From positions 1 to 64,000 of the forward strand of contig CAZWZF010000012.1 of assembly GCA_964638715.1 (NCBI GenBank): DNA of 64,000 bases, written 5' to 3'. How positions within the stretch are numbered: position 1 is the stretch's first letter; each line of letters begins with the position of its first letter. A model generated the notes under the pieces. It saw nothing but the letters and a program-made list of their open reading frames with translations, made no database searches and was not told the origin of the DNA. Below are positions 33,844-43,108 of the stretch, piece after piece. The position numbers and the translations under genes are program-made. The DNA is from JBAXQQ01 sp037131695 (GTDB lineage: Bacteria; Armatimonadota; Hebobacteria; CAIYQO01).

Positions 33844-36800
33844 ATGAAAAACCTTAAGATTTTCTCTGCCTTATTAGCCGTCTGGCTAATTGCCTCTGTC
33901 AGTTTTGCATCTATTGTAAAAGTGACTGACTTTGCCAAATTGCCGGGAATCCTTGCAAAAGCAAAATCCGGTACGGTCATCCAACTGCCGGCAGGAAATT
34001 ATGTTGGTACTTTGTCTGTCCCTGCTGGCGTCACCTTGCAAGGGGCAGGATACAATGCCACTACAATTGATGCCGGTACAGAACCGAATGGGATCATCCT
34101 TGCCGGCAATAATGCTGCTGTTTCACAGTTATCAATACATTCCCGCGGCGGCAATGCGCTGATGATAAAAGGTATCAAAGGCGCAACTGCTTCCGGCTTG
34201 CTAATTCATGGCGGTACCACGGGGATATCTCTGGAAAACTCCTCGAATATCCAGGTGGAAAACTGTATTGTCGACGGCAGCCTTAACGGAATTGCCGCGC
34301 AAAACGTCCAGAAATCCGCCATTGTAAATAACACTATCACCCGCACCAATTCGCTGGGTTTCAGCCTGATTGAAGTTAGCAATTCTGCCATTTTCAACAA
34401 TATTGTAGTTGATGCCGGCATTGCTATACAGGTAAGCAAGCCCGGCACAAAAATGATGGTTGACAACAATCTGTACCTGGCATTATTCACCGGTAAATTC
34501 GGCAAGCAGTTAACCCGCATTTCTCTGGGACCCTGGCGTGATGTTTCCGGCGGTTTGGATGCTCATTCAGTTTCATTGCCGGTAAATTTCCGCGATACTG
34601 CCAAGGGAGATTACAGTACAACATCCACTCTGAACTGGAACCCGGCGATTGCTACCACAAGCAACTGGGGGGTGAAAAACATCAACAACTTTAAAGCGCC
34701 AAAAACAGATATCAATGGTGTAAAACGTCCCGCCATGCAGGGAGTTGGCGCAGTAGAAACCGCCGGTACTAAACTGGAAGTCACAGACGGCACATTTAAA
34801 ATAACCAGCGACGAAGGCACTAAAAGCGCAGGAGTATTCGCCAAAGATAACAAACTGATTCGCTACATGTTCAAAGATTTGCCATTAAAGAAAGGCACTT
34901 ATCAATATGTCTTGCCATCGCGGACAGAATTAGGCACAAATATCACCGCCGGCGACTATGAAATGCGCGTGGTGGAAGGCAATTTAAGATGGAAATACAA
35001 CAGATTTACCGCTAATAACGGCATCGGCACCGGCGAACACGAGTCTGATATGCTCAGCGTTTGGCGTTCAGCATTAGGAAATAACAATAACCTTATCCTC
35101 AATACCGGGTGGAACGAACGCGGCGAAAATATGCGTTCAAAAGATTTAACCACCGGCAAAGCTGCCTGGTCGCTTCCCGGCAATGCCGGCGGCAAAGGCA
35201 TCTGCCGCGGCGCAGATGGCATGATTTACGCCTTGCGGGAAAGAAGCGCGACAGCGATGACGATAATCCGTATCAATAAACAAGGCACCATGCTGCCATG
35301 GCTGGAAGGTAATCCGTTATTAACTATAAATATGACAAATATCAGCGGTTTGGCTGAATTAAATGGCAATCTATATACCATCGCCAGCAATGGCACAGTA
35401 TATAAGATAAATATCGCAACCAATAAAATTGATATCGCATTTAAGGTTAATGGCGCATTTCATCCTTTTGCAGATAACAAACGACAGCTATTATGGATGA
35501 TTACCGATAGCACCGGGTTCCTTAATGGCGTTGTCACCGCCTATACCCCTGCCGGTGAAGTGAAATACACCTTCAAAGGCGTTGAAAATCCAGTGGGAGT
35601 CGCGGTAAACGGCGATAAAATGGCAGTTGCATCTTACAATACCGGCAAAGTTCATTACTTTGATATCAGCAATCCAGCTGCACCCATTGCTAAGAATACC
35701 ATAGGACGTGGCGATGGTCCCTACGGTCCTATCGCCGCGGACAGATTCTGGTTCCAGAAAGGCCCATACAGCACCCCGCGCGAAGTGCCATTGGACATTG
35801 ACGATGCCGGCAACCTGATGATATTGGATCATGCCAGCCATCCATTGGTTTTTAATGCTGAAGGAAAAAATCTTTACCAGGGTTGCGCAGTATTCGGCAA
35901 TTCGCCGAATTGGGTTCAGTTTGCCGATGACAAAGTTACCCGCATCATGGACTCGATGGGGGCAATATCGTGGACAATCGACCCACAAAAAGGAACTTCA
36001 CAACCTGATGTTTTATGGGGACGTCCTCCAGGTGCCACCAATATCGGCATGTTTAAATACAAAGATAACATCTATGGCGTATTGAAATGCAAGCAGAACG
36101 ACGAACCAAGACGCGCTGATGGCGTGCTGATAGTGCGTTATGATGAAAAATATGTCGGCCACATTGTTGCGTTTTATGGCCCGGACAAAAGCAACCTGCT
36201 TTCATTATTTACCGACACCAATGACGATGGCATGATTACCGCTGCCGATGGTACGGAAACCATAATACTAAACACTGCCGAAAAATCAGTCTCAACCAGT
36301 TCAACAGCAGTAGGACGCTGGATGTATCTATCCCCCAATGGCGATATCCGCAGTTCATTCGGCGCAAAATGGATATTCAAAGGTGTTAACGATAAAGGCA
36401 CACCGCTTTATGATATTGCGGCCGACCCGGTGATAAAATACGCAGACAAAGAATTAACATCGCCATATAAATTTTCCTCAAAATTCAATCCCGGCAGTCA
36501 GTCAGAAAGTGTAATGACCCCTGACGGCGGGATGATGGCAGTAGTATGGACGAAGGATAGTCCAAATGGTGCCGGCCTCAGCAACAGCGGCGGCATTGAT
36601 ATCGAACGATTTAATAAAGACGGCACTCTGCGCTGGTTCCTGCCGATGAATGATTTCGGCCCGACCCAGGGTGTTAAGGAAATCGAACCCGGTTTCATCC
36701 TTACCAGTTGGGGGCACCAGGCAGAATGGGTAGGACTTGACGAAGACGGCCTGTCTATCGGACATTTAGGATTCCCCATCGAAGCAGGATGGATGGGATA

Positions 36801-37731
36801 CTGGGTTGACCATCCTGACGAGTATATCCTGTTTAAAGGCAATGACGGGCAAACCCATGTGGTGGTTGGCGACTATATGTTGAATGGCGCGCACTGGCTG
36901 ACATTAAGCAATACCCACAACTATATTAAAAATGCCTTCCCGTTAACCATCACCCCGGAACGCGCGTTTACACTGGCAGCACTGCCACCACGCACCGCAT
37001 TCATGATGGCAAAATCCAAAAAGCCGAAAATTACCATTACCAAATTGAAAGAACCATTGCCGATAGATGGCGACCTGGAAAAATGGCGGACAGCGAAAAT
37101 AGAACCGCAAATAGTCATCACCCCGGCAACTGCTGGCCCGGGCATCAAAAGTGCAAATGACTGCAGCGCTGTAATCCGGGTGGCTTACCTTGGCAAAGAT
37201 ATGTATGTTCAGGTGCTGCGGTTTGATGACGTGGTTACATTCCACCAGACCATCGCCACCGGTACCCATGTTCAGGATACCGTGGAAATGATGATAAACG
37301 GTTTCTGGGAACCAGGTTTCCAATTCAGCGTCGGCAGATTCTCCACCGATGGCGACCAGATAGTCCGGCGCCGATTCTTCTTCGGTGCTTTGCAGTTGAA
37401 TATCCCCGCTGACATCGCACCGCGATTCATAAAAGTTCTCGACAACGCCGAAGCAGTAACCGAACGCAAATTAGTCGAACAGGCAACCGGCGAAGACCTT
37501 TCAAAAGCAAAAGTAATCGTCACCGAATACAAACTGCCCATTGATGAACGCACCTGGGCAGGCACTAAAAATGAAGTGCAGATACCCGAATCCGGCAAAG
37601 GCTTCTGGCTGGGATTCATGATAGACGACAACGACGAACCCGGCACCGACCTGCAAAAACTGGAAGTCTGGCCCGCCAGTTACGGCACCTTCAGTCCCAA
37701 AGAAGACGGCGCTTGGGCAGTTTATGAGTAA
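33844..37731 (+). CDS. Secreted beta-helix, propeller and CBM9-like protein
   Basis: 1295 residues; AAGGAA precedes the ATG. Signal peptide (LKIFSALLAVWLIASVSFA). A parallel beta-helix (about 25-215: GVTLQGAGYNATTIDAG, NSSNIQVENCIVDGSLNG, NTITRTNSLGF) resembles pectate-lyase or NosD-like right-handed helices. Long propeller-like regions follow (about 330-1070: ADGMIYALRER, NLYTIASNGTVYKI, DIDDAGNLMILD), with an EF-hand-like Asp-rich segment, DTNDDGMITAADG. The C-terminus (about 1075-1295: PLPIDGDLEKW, IRVAYLGKDMYVQV, QDTVEMMINGF) is CBM9-like, usually glycan-binding. No lyase active site could be fixed. Likely an extracellular polysaccharide-binding or -cleaving protein. Confidence 0.75.
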   Translation: MKNLKIFSALLAVWLIASVSFASIVKVTDFAKLPGILAKAKSGTVIQLPAGNYVGTLSVPAGVTLQGAGYNATTIDAGTEPNGIILAGNNAAVSQLSIHSRGGNALMIKGIKGATASGLLIHGGTTGISLENSSNIQVENCIVDGSLNGIAAQNVQKSAIVNNTITRTNSLGFSLIEVSNSAIFNNIVVDAGIAIQVSKPGTKMMVDNNLYLALFTGKFGKQLTRISLGPWRDVSGGLDAHSVSLPVNFRDTAKGDYSTTSTLNWNPAIATTSNWGVKNINNFKAPKTDINGVKRPAMQGVGAVETAGTKLEVTDGTFKITSDEGTKSAGVFAKDNKLIRYMFKDLPLKKGTYQYVLPSRTELGTNITAGDYEMRVVEGNLRWKYNRFTANNGIGTGEHESDMLSVWRSALGNNNNLILNTGWNERGENMRSKDLTTGKAAWSLPGNAGGKGICRGADGMIYALRERSATAMTIIRINKQGTMLPWLEGNPLLTINMTNISGLAELNGNLYTIASNGTVYKINIATNKIDIAFKVNGAFHPFADNKRQLLWMITDSTGFLNGVVTAYTPAGEVKYTFKGVENPVGVAVNGDKMAVASYNTGKVHYFDISNPAAPIAKNTIGRGDGPYGPIAADRFWFQKGPYSTPREVPLDIDDAGNLMILDHASHPLVFNAEGKNLYQGCAVFGNSPNWVQFADDKVTRIMDSMGAISWTIDPQKGTSQPDVLWGRPPGATNIGMFKYKDNIYGVLKCKQNDEPRRADGVLIVRYDEKYVGHIVAFYGPDKSNLLSLFTDTNDDGMITAADGTETIILNTAEKSVSTSSTAVGRWMYLSPNGDIRSSFGAKWIFKGVNDKGTPLYDIAADPVIKYADKELTSPYKFSSKFNPGSQSESVMTPDGGMMAVVWTKDSPNGAGLSNSGGIDIERFNKDGTLRWFLPMNDFGPTQGVKEIEPGFILTSWGHQAEWVGLDEDGLSIGHLGFPIEAGWMGYWVDHPDEYILFKGNDGQTHVVVGDYMLNGAHWLTLSNTHNYIKNAFPLTITPERAFTLAALPPRTAFMMAKSKKPKITITKLKEPLPIDGDLEKWRTAKIEPQIVITPATAGPGIKSANDCSAVIRVAYLGKDMYVQVLRFDDVVTFHQTIATGTHVQDTVEMMINGFWEPGFQFSVGRFSTDGDQIVRRRFFFGALQLNIPADIAPRFIKVLDNAEAVTERKLVEQATGEDLSKAKVIVTEYKLPIDERTWAGTKNEVQIPESGKGFWLGFMIDDNDEPGTDLQKLEVWPASYGTFSPKEDGAWAVYE

Positions 37732-37735
37732 TTAG

Positions 37736-37829
37736 TTACACAGAGTCGCACAGAGGAGACACAGACTCACAGAGAAAATTTATAAAAACTCCGTGAATCT
37801 CTGTGTCTTCTCTGTGAATCTCTGTGTAA
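37736..37829. repeat. Dispersed ACACAGAG inverted repeat, copy 1
   Basis: Opens with TTACACAGAGTCGCACAGAG and closes with CTCTGTGAATCTCTGTGTAA; the two halves are imperfect inverted complements made of short CACAGAG units. Related copies lie at 39876-39940 and about 45375-45415. Confidence 0.7.
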
Positions 37830-37893
37830 TTTCCTGAATAATTTGCTACAATACAGCCGTCAAATCGGTTAAACATCACAAGGACTATTTTTC

Positions 37894-39870
37894 ATGAAAA
37901 AGCGTTATGATTTATCTGCTTGCAATTGGCAGGTGACTGGATTTACCCCCCACCAGTGGCGGGCAGCTATGAATATGGAGCTGGGACTTGGCACGCTGTC
38001 AGAGATTCCCACTATACCGGCGACGGTGCCGGGGTCGGTACAGAATGCACTGTTGCAAAACGGCTTGCTGCCGGACTGGAACATGGGGATAAATGCCCGC
38101 CAATGCGAATGGGTGGAGAACCGCCACTGGCTGTTTGACGCGAAGATACCGGCGGAATGGCTGGCAGAAGGAAAAACCGCACGGATAGAATGCCAGGGAC
38201 TTGATTATAATGGCTGGGTTTATTGGAATGCCGCTGAAATAGCGACTTTCTGCGGAACTTTTAAACCGCATACATTTGACGTTACTGCCTGTAAAACTGA
38301 CGATAAAAACACCCTGAAATTTGTATTTGACTGCCCGCCACGCTGGCTGGGGCAATTCGGTTTTACCTCGGAAATGAAAGAATGGAAAACCCGCTTTAAT
38401 TACCATTGGGACTGGGTGAGCCGACTGGTGCAAATTGGTATCTGGGACAAAATAGAACTGGTGGTATCTGACGGCGAGGAGATATCCAACCTGTTCGTCA
38501 CCACCGATGCCGATGTACAGTCAAAAACCGGCATTCTCAACATTAGTGGCGAAGCAATCGGAGATGCCGGAACCGGCGTGAAGATAACATTGGATAATGG
38601 CGGAAAAACCATCTGGCAGCAGGAAATATCTCGCGATGCATTCACTGCCGGGGGCAAATACGCAGATTTGCCGATAGAATTATGGTGGACAAATGGCGCC
38701 GGCGCGCAACCGCTGTATAACCTGACAGTTGAACTGACCGATATGGCAGGGAATATTGTCGATGTTATTTCAAAGCGCGTCGGGTTCAAGCATGTTGAAT
38801 GGCTGCCTTGCGCCAACGCGCCGAAACACGCCGACCCGTGGCAGTGCGTCATTAATGGCGTTCCTACTTTCCTGCAAGGATTTGACTGGACGCCGGTACG
38901 CCCGAACTACGCCGACGTAAAATCAGCAGAAGTCACCAGCCGGCTGGATACCTATCACGGAATGGGTTGCAATGTCATGCGCGTTTGGGGTGGAGCAGTG
39001 CTGGAACGCGAAGATTTTTACAGCTATTGCGATGAAATAGGCATCCTGGTCTGGCAGGAATTCCCGTTATCATCATCCGGTATGGACAACTGGCCGCCGG
39101 AAGACGAAAAATCCATCACTGAAATGAGCGAAATCGCGGTAACATACATCCGCCGACGCCAGCATCACGTTTCTCTGCTGCTCTGGTGTGGCGGCAATGA
39201 ATTGCAAGGCGCACTGGACGGCGGCAAACAGGGAATAGGCAAACCTATCGACATGACCCATCCAATGATGGCAAAGATAAATAAAATCATCGCCGCTATC
39301 GATCCCACTCATCGCTTTACCCCTTCCTCATCCAGCGGTCCGCGCTTCTTCGCCGTCGAGGAGGATTTTGGTAAAGAACTGCATTGGGATGTCCACGGTC
39401 CATGGGGAATGGATAGCATGTCATGGGAAGACTGGCAGCGTTACTGGGCAAACGATGACGCGCTTTTCCGTTCCGAAGTAGGTTGTGCTGGCTGCAGTCC
39501 GGTTGACATTATCGAAGGCTACCGCGGCAGCCTGTCAGCCTTACCCGGCTCCATCGATAACCCGCTGTGGCGCCGCACCTATTGGTGGATTCAATGGGAA
39601 GAATACAAGAAAGAGTTCGGCAAAGAGCCAGACACCCTGGAAGAATATGTAAAGTGGAGCCAGGGACGCCAGGCAAAAGCCCTGGGCATAGCCACCACCG
39701 AAGCAAAAAAACGCTTCCCCGGCATCGGCGGCATCATCTACTGGATGGGCCACGACTCTTTCCCCTGCACCGCCAACACCGCGGTGATAGATATGCACGG
39801 CCGCATGAAACCCGCCGCCGAAGCAATAGGAAAAGTATTCAGAACACCGCAGGAAGATTTGAAGAAATAG
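37894..39870 (+). CDS. GH2-family beta-mannosidase-like enzyme
   Basis: 658 residues; AAGGA nine bases before the ATG. No signal peptide, so probably cytoplasmic. N-terminal sugar-binding domain (about 10-190: IPATVPGSVQNALLQNGLLPD, GLDYNGWVYWN), immunoglobulin-like domain (about 190-300), then a TIM barrel with FLQGFDWTPVRPNYAD and GCNVMRVWGGAVLEREDFYS. Glu436 in WCGGNEL is the expected acid/base and Glu528 in FRSEVGCAG the nucleophile. The family releases beta-mannose from oligosaccharides. It is shorter than typical 800-residue mannosidases; the final beta domain is missing or reduced. Substrate preference is inferred only. Confidence 0.87.
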   Translation: MKKRYDLSACNWQVTGFTPHQWRAAMNMELGLGTLSEIPTIPATVPGSVQNALLQNGLLPDWNMGINARQCEWVENRHWLFDAKIPAEWLAEGKTARIECQGLDYNGWVYWNAAEIATFCGTFKPHTFDVTACKTDDKNTLKFVFDCPPRWLGQFGFTSEMKEWKTRFNYHWDWVSRLVQIGIWDKIELVVSDGEEISNLFVTTDADVQSKTGILNISGEAIGDAGTGVKITLDNGGKTIWQQEISRDAFTAGGKYADLPIELWWTNGAGAQPLYNLTVELTDMAGNIVDVISKRVGFKHVEWLPCANAPKHADPWQCVINGVPTFLQGFDWTPVRPNYADVKSAEVTSRLDTYHGMGCNVMRVWGGAVLEREDFYSYCDEIGILVWQEFPLSSSGMDNWPPEDEKSITEMSEIAVTYIRRRQHHVSLLLWCGGNELQGALDGGKQGIGKPIDMTHPMMAKINKIIAAIDPTHRFTPSSSSGPRFFAVEEDFGKELHWDVHGPWGMDSMSWEDWQRYWANDDALFRSEVGCAGCSPVDIIEGYRGSLSALPGSIDNPLWRRTYWWIQWEEYKKEFGKEPDTLEEYVKWSQGRQAKALGIATTEAKKRFPGIGGIIYWMGHDSFPCTANTAVIDMHGRMKPAAEAIGKVFRTPQEDLKK

Positions 39871-39875
39871 ATTTG

Positions 39876-39940
39876 TTACACAGATACACGGAGTGTTAAA
39901 AATATTCTCTGTGAATCTCTGTATCTTCTCAGTGCAATTT
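39876..39940. repeat. Dispersed ACACAGAG inverted repeat, copy 2
   Basis: TTACACAGATACACGGAG ... CTCTGTGAATCTCTGTATC, a shorter relative of the copy at 37736, again immediately after a gene end. Confidence 0.6.
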
Positions 39941-40113
39941 ATACAAATAACAACTAATTTCAATATTGAAAATATTTGTTATTCTTATTGACATTACTAC
40001 ATTCAAAGGTTTAATATTTCTTTATATGATTATAGTCTGGACTTTTTAACAAATTGTCATCTATAAATTATTGATAGTGACATACATATTCAAGAGTTAA
40101 GGAGACATGGAAA

Positions 40114-42597
40114 ATGCGGAGAAAAGTATTAATTTTCATTTTGATGATAGTTACATTAGGTCAGTCCTTTTCGCAATTGGCAAATAGTGCTTGGCCAACG
40201 TTTCGCCATGACATCCAAAATACAGGAAAAAGTTTATTTAATGGTCCAGAAAACCCCATAAAAAAATGGTCTTTCAATACAGGAAATTATATTCGTTCTT
40301 CACCAGCTATTAGTACTGATGGCACAATTTATGTCGGTTCTGGAGATAAAAAAATATATGCCATAAAACCTGACGGTTCAGAATTATGGAATTATAATGT
40401 AGGTGCAATAATTGAATGGTCATCTCCCACAGTTTGTATAGATGGCTCTATTCTTATAGGATCATATGATAAGAAACTTTATTCTATAAACTCCAATGGT
40501 TCTAAAAAATGGGAGTTCCTCACAGGAGACCAGATAACATCATCTCCTGTTATAACTTCAGATGGGTCAATTTATTTTGGTTCAGGTGATAATAAATTAT
40601 ATGCTCTAAATATTGATGGTTCAAAAAAGTGGGAGTTCACTACAGGAGGTAGAATAGGATCAACACCAGCAATTGGTAAAGATGGAACCATCTATTTCGG
40701 TTCATTAGATAAAAAGTTATATGCACTAAGTCCAAATGGTACGAAAAAATGGGAATTTGTTACTGGAAATTGGGTTTATTCCTCTCCATCTATTGATTCG
40801 AATGGTACTATTTATTTTGGTTCAGGAGATAACAAATTATATGCTTTGAATCCAAACGGGACAAAAAAATGGGAGTTTACTACTGGTGATCAGATTGATT
40901 CTGTTCCTGCTATTGATTCTGATGGTACTATTTATGTTGGTTCTTATGATAATAAACTCTATGCCATAAATCCAGATGGTACGAAAAAATGGGAATTTAT
41001 TACTGGAAACCAAGTAAATTCATCCCCATTGATATCTGCTGATGGTACCATTTTTGTTGGTTCTTCTGATAAAAAGATGTATGCTATAAATAAAAACGGT
41101 TCAAAAAAATGGGAGTACTCATCAAGTGATAAAATCACATCATCACCTTCATTAGGTAGTGATGGTACATTATACTTCAGTTCAGAAGACCACAATCTTT
41201 ATGCAATAACTAATAATAACTCTATTTCATCTCTAACTCTTATATCTCCAAACGGAAATGAGCAATGGCTACAGAGTAGCACACATAATATCACATGGAC
41301 ATCAACAGGTAACCCAGGTAATGTAAAAATAGAACTATTTAAAAATAGCGTCCTTAATAGCACCATTTCAAATAATGCGCCAAATACAGGGACATACAGT
41401 TGGAATATTCCTACTAATCAAACACTTGGAACAGATTATCGAGTAAAAATAACTTCATTAACTGATGTCAATGTTTCAGATAACAGTGATGCTGATTTTA
41501 CTATTATTGCTGATTCATCAACAAGATTTGGTGTTCCAGTTCAAATATCACCAACAAATAATGCGGTTAATGTAGCCATACCTGCTACTCTTGTATGGCT
41601 TCCAGTATCTACAGCGGTTAATTACCAATATGAACTATATGGACCAGCAAGTGCTTCCATCCCGATAGAAACGAATACTGTTAATACGACATCAGCAACT
41701 ATACAATATAATTTAAATACGAATACGAAATATACTTGGCGGGTGCAAGCGATAAACTCAAGTAATATACACAGTGCTTACTCTACATTCTGGTCATTCA
41801 CAACTGCAATGCCACAATTACTACCACCAACATTAATTTCACCTGCTGATAATGCAATTGATGTGCCAATTAACACAACGTTCGTCTGGACATCTGTATT
41901 AAATTCATTAGCATACGATGTTGAAATATCAAAAGATGCTAACTTCACTAATAGGGTTTCATTAGGTTCACCTACAACAACATTAACAACTCTATTGGCA
42001 TACAGTACAAAATACTATTGGCGGGCACGTGGTAAAAATGGTAACAATTTGGGACTATGGTCAACAATTTTTACATTTACTACTGCTGACTTTGTCCCTA
42101 CTTCAGGTATTGACTCAGCAATAAGAAACTCTAAACTTGGCAGTCCGACATTTGGAGTTGGTGTTATTAATAATACTGGCAATTTGCAGACAGTAACTAT
42201 CGACCAGGAAATAAATCGTCAAAGCGAATTTGATATTATGATTAAAAACACCGGTAATGTACCAGATATTTTCCTTATTACCAGTTCAACGATTATCGAT
42301 AATGGGTTAAATAGTAAATGGAAAGTTGCGATATTTGACGATAGTGGAATTGACCGAACAAGTAAAATATTTAACAATGGATGGACATCGTACAATATAA
42401 AGCCAGGTCAGAGTGTGATATTAAGACTTAGACTTGCTGCATCAAGCAAACAAATAATAGATGAAAGTAATCCGCCAAAGCAATCAGTTAGTATCATCGC
42501 ACAATCTATGAATGATATAAAAAATGGTGCAGCAACTCCAGCATCTGATACTGTTATTGGTGTAGCATATTTAATAAAAAGATCGAATTTGAATTAG
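40114..42597 (+). CDS. Secreted PQQ-type propeller with fibronectin-like domains
   Basis: 827 residues; AAGGAG nine bases before the ATG. Signal peptide (LIFILMIVTLGQSFSQLA). About eight ~40-residue repeats follow (about 28-365) of the form DGTIYFGSGDNKLYALNPNG + TKKWEFTTG, a PQQ-like beta-propeller. Then a Ser/Thr-rich beta domain (about 370-455: SPNGNEQWLQSSTHNITWTS), two Fn3-like domains (about 465-650) and a C-terminal beta domain. It is clearly more AT-rich than its neighbours and the repeats are similar at DNA level, suggesting transfer or recent repeat expansion. Function is probably adhesion or binding; no catalytic motif is seen. Confidence 0.8.
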   Translation: MRRKVLIFILMIVTLGQSFSQLANSAWPTFRHDIQNTGKSLFNGPENPIKKWSFNTGNYIRSSPAISTDGTIYVGSGDKKIYAIKPDGSELWNYNVGAIIEWSSPTVCIDGSILIGSYDKKLYSINSNGSKKWEFLTGDQITSSPVITSDGSIYFGSGDNKLYALNIDGSKKWEFTTGGRIGSTPAIGKDGTIYFGSLDKKLYALSPNGTKKWEFVTGNWVYSSPSIDSNGTIYFGSGDNKLYALNPNGTKKWEFTTGDQIDSVPAIDSDGTIYVGSYDNKLYAINPDGTKKWEFITGNQVNSSPLISADGTIFVGSSDKKMYAINKNGSKKWEYSSSDKITSSPSLGSDGTLYFSSEDHNLYAITNNNSISSLTLISPNGNEQWLQSSTHNITWTSTGNPGNVKIELFKNSVLNSTISNNAPNTGTYSWNIPTNQTLGTDYRVKITSLTDVNVSDNSDADFTIIADSSTRFGVPVQISPTNNAVNVAIPATLVWLPVSTAVNYQYELYGPASASIPIETNTVNTTSATIQYNLNTNTKYTWRVQAINSSNIHSAYSTFWSFTTAMPQLLPPTLISPADNAIDVPINTTFVWTSVLNSLAYDVEISKDANFTNRVSLGSPTTTLTTLLAYSTKYYWRARGKNGNNLGLWSTIFTFTTADFVPTSGIDSAIRNSKLGSPTFGVGVINNTGNLQTVTIDQEINRQSEFDIMIKNTGNVPDIFLITSSTIIDNGLNSKWKVAIFDDSGIDRTSKIFNNGWTSYNIKPGQSVILRLRLAASSKQIIDESNPPKQSVSIIAQSMNDIKNGAATPASDTVIGVAYLIKRSNLN

Positions 42598-42622
42598 TAT
42601 AGTCATCATCTATTTTCTTTTT

Positions 42623-42662
42623 AGAGCATAATTCCTAATATAAAACAAAGGAATTATGCTCT
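42623..42662 (+). terminator. Hairpin after the propeller/Fn3 gene
   Basis: AGAGCATAATTCC (42623-42635) and GGAATTATGCTCT (42650-42662) are perfect 13-base arms, 26 bases after the stop codon. No strong T-run follows. Confidence 0.65.
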
Positions 42663-42759
42663 TGCAAAGCGTTTAACTTAATTACCATTCTATTCCCACA
42701 GCGTATACCCTTACACTTCATATTTAATTATCATTTTAATTATAAATGTTGGCTGATAA

Positions 42760-42929
42760 GGTAGGGGAACTGTCCTCAGTTCCCGCGATGAACCGGAATA
42801 ATGATGTAAAAAATCGAAATAGCGACATCATATTTAGGTGGTGCTGTTTTTTACCATATTTTGCCGTCACATCCGATTCTTTCTATTTAAAAAGACACTT
42901 TCGCGGGAGCTGGGGACAGCTCCCCTACC
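42760..42929. repeat. 170-bp inverted-repeat (MITE-like) element
   Basis: Arms 42760-42788 (starts GGTAGGGGAACTGTCC) and 42901-42929 (ends GACAGCTCCCCTACC) are inverted complements with three transitions in 29 bases, which still allow G-U pairs in RNA. The 112-base interior is non-coding. Confidence 0.7.
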
Positions 42930-43108
42930 ATCTGCCAAATATTTTTGAATTAAAGAATGCAAATATGCAACATTTCTGAATTTTCAATGTCTATTTACAA
43001 GATATGTATGATAGTAATCACGTATACTGTGCATTATAGAAATAAAATCTTACACATCCTGTCCATCCATGTTAATACAGTAAATCAGATTATTATTAGA
43101 GGTTAATT

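Larger units (their letters stand above)
42598..43108. other. Intergenic region with terminator and fold-back element
   Basis: No credible gene. Holds the terminator-like hairpin at 42623-42662 and a 170-bp inverted-repeat element at 42760-42929. The remaining sequence is AT-rich leader of the HyuA-like gene. Confidence 0.6.

Noticed and set aside
40300..41210. Regular DNA repeats that might suggest a CRISPR array
   Set aside because: The repeats are ~120 bases, in frame, and encode propeller blades; there are no unique spacers of constant length.
42746..42979. 77-codon open frame on the plus strand
   Set aside because: It simply runs through the inverted-repeat element at 42760-42929 and lacks a ribosome site.
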